A stretch of 5,970 nucleotides of DNA from Clostridiales bacterium (lineage in GTDB: Bacteria; Bacillota; Clostridia; Saccharofermentanales; UBA5734): NCBI GenBank assembly GCA_003532195.1, contig DOFA01000282.1, positions 1 to 5,970 on the forward strand, read 5' to 3'. This document shows, piece by piece, positions 1 through 4,600 of the stretch. The notes below the pieces were generated by a model. That model was given only the letters and a program-made list of their open reading frames with translations. It was not told the origin of the DNA and did not search any database. Position numbers and translations under genes: made by a program. Position 1 is the stretch's first letter; each line of letters starts with the position of its first letter.

Positions 1-74
1 CGATACCCTGCACCGTCAACCTGGATACCTATCTGCACTTCCGGGATTACGGACTGGAGTTGGGCAGGTATTAA
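1..74 (+). CDS. 3' end of an unrecognised gene (partial)
   Basis: The frame beginning at base 3 is open from the left edge to a TAA at 72-74 and reads a plausible C-terminus, ending in TYLHFRDYGLELGRY. Its codons (ctg, acc, gtc, aac, cgg, ggc) resemble the GC-rich helicase gene at 1687-5970 rather than the AT-rich toxin-antitoxin genes that follow. The stop also falls just where the composition turns AT-rich. The other two forward frames are open here too, but they run on into the AT-rich promoter region, so they are less likely. With about 23 visible residues I do not recognise the family and assign no function. Confidence 0.45.
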   Translation, partial: IPCTVNLDTYLHFRDYGLELGRY

Positions 75-91
75 AAGTAATTTTAAAACAC

Positions 92-135
92 TGCTGTTAC
101 ATTTTGCGTAAAATTATGATATAATAATAACAGCA
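92..135 (+). promoter_or_regulatory. Promoter of the phd operon with nested inverted repeats (candidate operator)
   Basis: A perfect -10 hexamer TATAAT lies at 120-125, with a weaker -35 GTTACA at 96-101 (18-bp spacer). Transcription would start near 132, about 25 bases before the antitoxin ATG. An 8-bp perfect inverted repeat, TGCTGTTA (92-99) and TAACAGCA (128-135), brackets the promoter, covering the -35 start and the likely transcription start. A second small palindrome, ATTTT-GCGT-AAAAT (101-114), lies between -35 and -10. Phd/YefM antitoxins normally bind palindromes in their own promoter to repress the operon, so these repeats are good operator candidates. That role is inferred from position and symmetry. 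Confidence 0.6.
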
Positions 136-156
136 ATTGTTTATGGAGTGATTATT

Positions 157-372
157 ATGCCAAACATAAAACCGGTATCGGACTTGCGTAATTACAACGA
201 AGTTCTTAGAGACATTGCTGTTGGCGAGCCAGTTTATCTGACTAAAAATGGACGCGGTCGTTATGTAATTATGGATATGGAAGAATACGAAAAAGTTCAA
301 GCAAAAATTCGCTTGATGAGTGAGCTTGCTCAAGGCGAAAAAACCGGCAAAGAAAAAGGCATCTTAACATAG
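157..372 (+). CDS. Phd/YefM-family type II antitoxin, C-terminally truncated by a frameshift
   Basis: The 71-residue product begins MPNIKPVSDLRNY. It shows the Phd/YefM fold signature: a dimerising DNA-binding N-terminal domain with IKPVSDLRNYNEVL at residues ~4-17, the strand GEPVYLTKNGRGRYVIM at ~26-42, then EEYEKVQAKIRLMSEL leading into a charged tail. Such antitoxins neutralise a RelE/ParE- or Doc-type toxin with the tail and repress their own promoter with the N-terminal domain. ATG 157 is chosen over the upstream GTG 148 because GGAG (145-148) lies 8 bases before it and overlaps the GTG. The frame stops at TAG 370-372. One frame over, bases 372-410 read EDVNRSLDNLNG and then TAA, a typical continuation for this family (LT-x-EDV...). 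A single missing base near 370-371 therefore appears to have removed about 13 residues of the toxin-binding tail. DNA binding may survive. Confidence 0.88.
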   Translation: MPNIKPVSDLRNYNEVLRDIAVGEPVYLTKNGRGRYVIMDMEEYEKVQAKIRLMSELAQGEKTGKEKGILT

Positions 373-402
373 AGGATGTTAATAGAAGTTTAGATAACTT
401 AA

Positions 403-558
403 ATGGTTAAATTGCTGATATCACCGGCTTCTCATGATGACTTGCCAGCTATCCAGACGATGATCACTCCATAGTGGATTATGAACTACAGCATATTTGT
501 ATTAATTGAGATACAAAAAGCATTTTTAAAGCAATCATTTTACTTGAATATTAGATGA
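403..558 (+). pseudogene. Remnant of a RelE/ParE-type toxin gene
   Basis: The ATG at 403 opens a frame reading MVKLLISPASHDDLPAIQTMI, which resembles the N-terminus of RelE/ParE-superfamily toxins (pattern: K-L-hydrophobic-S-P-x-A-x-x-D-L-x-x-I). It meets TAG at 472-474, after 23 codons; intact toxins have about 90-105. The same frame continues past the stop to TGA 556-558, ending SFYLNIR, which weakly recalls the YLNIL-like end of some family members. The middle of the toxin therefore appears to be deleted. The ATG overlaps the last codons of the reconstructed, pre-frameshift antitoxin frame (AAT GGT TAA at 402-410), the tight coupling usual in such operons. The product cannot be an active ribonuclease or gyrase toxin. 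The family call rests on a short match; the decay is clear if the call is right. Confidence 0.6.
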
Positions 559-577
559 TTGTAACTCATAATATTAT
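532..577 (+). promoter_or_regulatory. Candidate promoter and operator of the vbhA-fic module
   Basis: TTGAAT (544-549) and CATAAT (567-572) form a sigma-A-like promoter with a 17-bp spacer, just upstream of the VbhA-like antitoxin gene. The predicted start (~579) falls at the edge of the ribosome binding site, giving a very short leader. A 7-bp perfect inverted repeat, CAATCAT (532-538) and ATGATTG (555-561), is centred on the -35 hexamer. A 10-bp palindrome ATAATATTAT (568-577) overlaps the -10. Symmetric sites on both core elements suggest autoregulation. This is inferred from sequence alone, in an AT-rich stretch where such matches arise easily. Confidence 0.42.
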
Positions 578-593
578 AAGGTGGTATGTCGAT

Positions 594-791
594 ATGAAAG
601 ATATTGAAAAGATAATTGAGGAAGTTAATGGAACCATGTCAATGGAGGGTATGCCTATTACGGCAGATGACCGGAAAAGAATTCGTTTGTGTCTGAGAGA
701 TGAAAAGCTATTTAATAAGACCTTGAAAGAATTAATTCATAAGCACAACGTTCCAAAGTCGGTGATCAATCATGAAGGAATATCGATATGA
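594..791 (+). CDS. vbhA: VbhA-like antitoxin of a class I Fic toxin
   Basis: The 65-residue acidic/basic helical protein starts MKDIEKIIEEVNG. Residues 14-19 read TMSMEG, an exact match to the [S/T]xxxE[G/N] inhibitory motif of Fic-regulating proteins. In class I systems this motif sits on a separate small antitoxin whose helix enters the Fic active site; the glutamate (here E18) pairs with an active-site arginine and blocks productive ATP binding. The remainder (PITADDRKRIRLCLRDE, then KTLKELIHKH) fits the short helical bundle of VbhA-family antitoxins. ATG 594 is preferred to ATG 555 because GGTGG (580-584) lies 9 bases upstream, whereas ATG 555 has no ribosome binding site and adds residues unlike the family. 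The gene overlaps the fic start (ATG 772) by 20 bases, so translation of the two is probably coupled. It appears intact although its partner is interrupted. Confidence 0.85.
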   Translation: MKDIEKIIEEVNGTMSMEGMPITADDRKRIRLCLRDEKLFNKTLKELIHKHNVPKSVINHEGISI

Positions 792-906
792 TTTTGAATG
801 GGATGCAGATTATTGTTATCCCGAAAGTAATGTTCTTATTAATAACTCAACTTTCCCACCCCGCAGAGCGGGTAGGCTTTCCAGGCGCTGCTGTCTGACA
901 AGCTGA
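772..906 (+). pseudogene. fic: 5' fragment of fic, cut off by the inserted element
   Basis: ATG 772 lies inside the antitoxin gene, with GGTGAT (761-766) as a modest ribosome binding site. The first 24 codons read MKEYRYDFEWDADYCYP and on to SNVLIN, the usual N-terminus of class I Fic/VbhT-like proteins. At base 846 the frame enters the inserted element and reads about 20 foreign residues before TGA 904-906, giving a 44-residue product with no catalytic motif. If 846-984 (element plus one TTAATAA copy) is removed, the frame continues ...VLIN-KLNIRDS... directly into the Fic domain, giving a protein of about 230 residues. This is therefore the true start of the ancestral fic gene. The insertion is also what shifts the downstream part by one base. 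Confidence 0.85.
839..845. repeat. Target-site duplication, left copy (TTAATAA)
   Basis: TTAATAA directly precedes the palindromic element and is repeated exactly at 978-984, after it. The two copies are 139 bp apart. Keeping only one restores the fic reading frame, which identifies them as a 7-bp target duplication made on insertion into an AT-rich site. Confidence 0.85.
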
Positions 907-977
907 GGTGCGAAGCGCCGCGGTCAGACAGCCCGCACAGCGGGGTAAGCGCCCGGAAAGCCTGTGGGAAAGACCAG
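846..977. mobile_element. 132-bp GC-rich palindromic miniature element (MITE-like) inserted in fic
   Basis: This GC-rich block lies in an AT-rich gene, is flanked by TTAATAA direct repeats and is almost entirely self-complementary. Imperfect terminal repeats match at 11 of 14 positions (846-859 against 964-977), with a perfect core CTTTCCCAC (851-859) and GTGGGAAAG (964-972). Inside are a long stem 874-889 with 948-963 (15 of 16 pairs), an inner stem GCTGTCTGAC (890-899) with GTCAGACAGC (923-932), two side hairpins of near-identical sequence, CCCGC-AGA-GCGGG (860-872) and CCCGC-ACA-GCGGG (932-944), and an apical hairpin GGTGC-GAA-GCGCC (907-919). It has no room for a transposase, so it must have been moved by an enzyme encoded elsewhere. 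I cannot assign it to a known IS family. It carries a stop for the upstream fic frame and a GTG for the downstream one. Confidence 0.85.
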
Positions 978-1603
978 TTAATAAATTGAATATAAGAGAT
1001 TCAAGTGCATTATTTATTGCCGAAAGAGAAATTACTGCTCTAAAAATTGCAAAAGTCAAAGATAAGCCGATAAAGGGAAATTTTGATTTGGATCATTTGC
1101 GGGAGATCCATAGATTTATTTTTGAAGATATCTATACTTGGGCAGGCAAACTTCGTACTGTCAACATTGCAAAAGGGAATCAGTTTTGTTTATGCAATGT
1201 TCTGGAAATGTATGCGGCTGGCATGTTTAAAGAAATATCAAAAGAAAACTATATGATTAATCATTCTTTTAATATCATTCCGCAAAGATTAGCATATTAT
1301 TTAAGCGAGATAAATGTTTTGCATCCTTTTCGAGAGGGTAATGGCAGAACGCAAAGATTATTTATTGAATACCTTGCAAGTGTTGGCGGAGTTGAGGTCG
1401 ATTTTTCTGAAGTTACGAATCGAGAAATGATTATTGCAAGTGCCAATTCTTTCGCAAAAGAATATGGCAAAATGAACGCTTTGTTCGAGCGGATATGCAC
1501 AAGAACAAGTGACACTGCGAAAGAAAATGCTGTTAGGGGATTTTTTGGCATAAGAAGCAATCAATATAAGTCAATAGCGTTTCCAGGAATTACGAACATT
1601 TAA
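908..1603 (+). CDS. fic: Fic-domain protein AMP transferase, main 3' portion of the interrupted fic gene
   Basis: Fic toxins transfer AMP from ATP to hydroxyl side chains of target proteins; VbhT-type enzymes act on DNA gyrase and topoisomerase IV. The canonical active-site loop HPFREGNGRTQR (bases 1322-1357) is complete. It has the catalytic His (codon 139 of this frame), the Glu and Asn of the metal/phosphate site, and both arginines. Upstream is the usual flap region (WAGKLRTVNIAKGNQF); downstream is the family helix VDFSEVTNREMI. True Fic sequence begins at about base 984. Codons before that are read from the inserted element, so the GTG 908 start is an accident of the insertion or a restart site: it lies two bases after the upstream fragment's TGA and is overlapped by GAGG (905-908), too close for a normal ribosome binding site. 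TTG 986 is the only other early start. About 34 C-terminal residues beyond the Fic fold are unusual and I cannot place them. Activity is uncertain because the gene is split. Confidence 0.8.
   Translation: MRSAAVRQPAQRGKRPESLWERPVNKLNIRDSSALFIAEREITALKIAKVKDKPIKGNFDLDHLREIHRFIFEDIYTWAGKLRTVNIAKGNQFCLCNVLEMYAAGMFKEISKENYMINHSFNIIPQRLAYYLSEINVLHPFREGNGRTQRLFIEYLASVGGVEVDFSEVTNREMIIASANSFAKEYGKMNALFERICTRTSDTAKENAVRGFFGIRSNQYKSIAFPGITNI
978..984. repeat. Target-site duplication, right copy (TTAATAA)
   Basis: This is an exact copy of 839-845, immediately after the palindromic element. The bases that follow (985 on) rejoin the fic coding sequence in its original frame relative to base 845. Confidence 0.85.
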
Positions 1604-1604
1604 T

Positions 1605-1618
1605 CCAGCTCAAGCTGG
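1605..1618 (+). other. Small hairpin just after the fic stop codon
   Basis: CCAGC (1605-1609) and GCTGG (1614-1618) form a perfect 5-bp stem with a 4-base loop, starting 2 bases after the fic stop. There is no T-run downstream, so it is not a convincing intrinsic terminator. It may stabilise the 3' end or be chance. No better terminator is visible between fic and the helicase gene. Confidence 0.25.
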
Positions 1619-1643
1619 CACATACCCTTCCGGCATGCTGTAG

Positions 1644-1652
1644 TGATATAAT
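1644..1652 (+). promoter_or_regulatory. Extended -10 promoter for the helicase gene
   Basis: TGATATAAT is a perfect extended -10 element (TG-n-TATAAT, TG at 1644-1645 and hexamer at 1647-1652). No good -35 lies 16-18 bases upstream, which extended -10 promoters tolerate. Transcription would begin near 1659, leaving a leader of about 28 bases that carries the GGAGG site. The helicase gene can thus be transcribed independently of the toxin-antitoxin block. Confidence 0.6.
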
Positions 1653-1672
1653 GAACCAGATCACCCTGCTCC

Positions 1673-1677
1673 GGAGG
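1673..1677 (+). promoter_or_regulatory. Ribosome binding site of the helicase gene (GGAGG)
   Basis: GGAGG sits 9 bases before ATG 1687. An in-frame TAA at 1681-1683 rules out any longer N-terminus, so the site and the stop together fix the start codon. Confidence 0.85.
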
Positions 1678-1686
1678 TTTTAAGAT

Positions 1687-4600
1687 ATGCCCGCCAGCCA
1701 GCTGCTTCAGTTTGAGGCTACCATCAGCCCGACGATTAATTACGCGCTGCAGCAAAACCATGTGCCGATCATCCACCGCCTGGTCATCCATAATTCGGGC
1801 GATCAGGATTTTTCAGAAATTACTTTACAAATCACAGCTGAACCGGCTTTCGCCGGTTCATTGGCCAGAAAGTTGGCTTTACTGCCGGCCCAGGCTTCTT
1901 TGGACGCCGGCTGGATCGATCTACAGCCAAAGGCAGATTTTCTGGCCGGTCTGACGGAACGGCTGAGCGGCGCGCTGGTTCTGGAACTGCTTGATCAGAG
2001 CGGCGTGAGCCTGCTGCGGGAAACCGTCAGTCTGGACATTCTCGCTTTTGACGAGTGGAGCGGGCTCGCAGCCATGCCGGAAATGCTCTGTGCCTTCATC
2101 ATGCCGGAGCATCCGGCTTTGGCGCCGCTTCTGCAGCAGGCCGCACAGCGACTGCAGCTGCGGAACGGCAGCGAGCAGAACGGCAGCCCGTCGCTGGACG
2201 GCTACCAAAGCCAGGACGCTAGCCGGGTCCGCATGCAAGCGGCTGCCATCTATGATACCCTGCAAGCACAGCAAATCGTTTACAGCCAATCCCCGGCCAG
2301 CCTTGAGACAGCAGGGCAAAAGGTGCGGCTGGCGGACGCGGTTCTCGATCAACAAGCAGGAACCGGTCTGGACCTGACTTTGTTGCTGGCTTCCAGCCTG
2401 GAGGCGGCCGGGCTCAATGTACTGGTTATTTTGACCGAGGGGCATGCTTTTGCCGGCGTCTGGCTGCAAGACCAGTGCTTCCCGGAAAGCGTCCAAGATG
2501 ACGCTTCTGTTTTGGAAAAACGGATCGTTGCCGGCAGCCAGGAATTGCTCCTGGTGGAATCAACTGCCCTGGCGACCGGATCATCGATCAGTTTCGAGGA
2601 AGCTGAACGTCTGGCGGCGCAACGCTTGCGCAACAGGGATACCTTTATCTGTGCGATCGATGTCCGGCGCTCCCGGGCATCCGGCATCCGTCCGCTGCAG
2701 CTGGCTCATCAGGCTGGCTTTTCGCCGGCACAACCGGAATTGGCGCCGATACAGCCGGCGCCGGAAACTGTGCCCGAACCAGCCGGTCAGCCGCCGCTGA
2801 CCCGCCAGAAGCAGTGGGAACGCAAATTGCTCGACTTAAGCCTGCGCAACACGCTGCTGAACTTCCGGACGACCCGGAACACGATCCGCTTGCTGGCCCG
2901 TCAGCTGGATCATTTCGAGGACCTGCTGGCCGGCGGCGAGGATTTTCAAATTCTGGAGAGGCCGCTGAATTGGCCGGCTGAGTCAAATGACCTTAAGTCT
3001 TTTGAAAATCAGTTCAATCTCGATCCTTACCGGGAATTCCTGGATGATGAATTCAGCCGGCACCGGCTGCGGACTTCACTGTCGGCGGATGAGCTGGCAA
3101 CCGGACTGACCGGACTGTACCGGTCAGCCCGGTCTTCGCTGGAGGAAAATGGCGCCAATACCCTGTACCTGGCGCTGGGATTCCTGAAATGGTATGAAAC
3201 CGCGGCCAGCCAGCAACCGCGTTATGCGCCGCTGGTGCTGGCGCCGGTCGACCTGGTGCGCCGTTCGGCCCGTCAGGGTTATGTGCTCCGCGTCCGGGAT
3301 GAAGAACCGCAAGCCAATATCACCCTGCTGGAAATGCTGCGCCAGGATTTTGCCATTATAATCGGCGGCCTGGATCCGCTGCCGCGGGATGCCAGCGGTT
3401 CTGACCTGCAGGCTGTATTCGGCGCGTTCCGCCAGGCTGTCCTGACACAGCCGCGCTGGGAGATTCTGGAGGCCGCATACCTGGGCATCTTTTCCTTTAC
3501 CCGGTTCATCATGTGGCACGACATCCGCAACCGCGCCGCCGATCTGGTGAAAAACCAGGTGGTGGCCAGTTTGCTGGCCGGAAAGCTGACCTGGCAGCCG
3601 GCTGAGCTTCTTGAGGAAGACTGCGACCTGGACGATCTCTATTCGCCGGAAAACACTTTCCTGCCGGTCAGCGCCGACGCGTCGCAGCTGGTGGCCGTCC
3701 ATGCCGCCGGCGAAGGGCACAGTTTCGTGCTGCACGGACCGCCGGGCACCGGCAAGTCCCAGACGATCACCAATATCATCGGCAATGCCTTGGCCCGCGG
3801 CCAGACGGTCTTGTTTGTCGCTGAAAAAATGGCGGCACTCTCCGTCGTGCAGCGCCGCCTGGAAAAAATCGGCTTGAGCCCTTTTTGCCTGGAACTTCAT
3901 TCCAGCAAATCCCGCAAAACTGATGTCCTGGACCAGCTGCGCCGAACCTTGGAAATCAGCCGCACGGCTCCGCCGGGAGAGTTTGCCCGGCAGGCTGACC
4001 GCTTGCATCAGCAGCGGCTGGAACTGAAAGCTTATGTCCGGCAGCTTTACCACGAATATCCGTTCGGACTGAGCCTGTTCGACGCCATTGCCCGCTACGG
4101 CGAGCTGACGGACGCCCGCGACGGCATTGTGCTGGATGCGGACGTTTTTTCGGATCTGGACCGGGCAGCCGTGTCGGATTGGTTCAGCCAGATCAATGAA
4201 CTGGCAGTCGCAGCCCGGGACTGCGGCGTTGTTTTCCGCCATCCGCTGGCGGATTTCCGACCGTCAGCCTGGTCGCAGAGCTTGAAAACCGAAACCGCCG
4301 GCCTCCTGCGGCGTCTGGATGCCGCCCTGCCCGCGGCTGAAACCAGATACCGGCAGTTGGACGATTTATTAAATCTGGCGCAGCATTTGCCGGCCGACCG
4401 GCTATCCGGCGTGGAAGAAACTGCAGCATTTGGCCAGCGCCTGCTGGGCGAAGCCGATCTTCTCAGCCAAATCAGCAGCCTGGTCAGCGAGCTGCCCCTG
4501 CTGCCGCCAGCCATTTTGCGCCAGAGTGATCTGGCCGTGACTGCAGCGCGCCTGAAATCCTTATTCATTCAAGGCCGGCAAATGTCCGGCAGCCGACAGG

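Noticed and set aside
148..156. GTG 148 as the start of the Phd-like antitoxin
   Set aside because: The GTG overlaps the GGAG ribosome binding site (145-148) that is correctly spaced for ATG 157, and family N-termini begin close to IKPVSDLR.
97..333. Minus-strand open frame of 78 codons opposite the phd gene
   Set aside because: It is a shadow of the antitoxin gene in AT-rich DNA, with low-complexity Asn/Tyr/Ile-rich translation and no ribosome binding site or family resemblance.
847..1059. Minus-strand open frame running through the palindromic element
   Set aside because: It is created by the self-complementary, GC-rich insertion and ends in fic. It has no independent start signal or protein similarity that I can recognise.
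1651..1683. Ten-codon frame (MNQITLLRRF) before the helicase gene, a possible leader peptide
   Set aside because: It has no ribosome binding site, its start lies within the -10 hexamer upstream of the predicted transcript start, and it overlaps the helicase's own GGAGG.
1921..2496. Minus-strand open frame of 191 codons opposite the helicase N-terminal region
   Set aside because: It is a shadow of the forward gene, which has clear family motifs here (SLDGYQ, GQKVR, GHAF).
3124..4242. Minus-strand open frame of 372 codons within the helicase gene
   Set aside because: It lies wholly opposite a well-supported coding sequence containing Walker A. Long antisense frames are expected in GC-rich genes, and its translation shows no recognisable domain.
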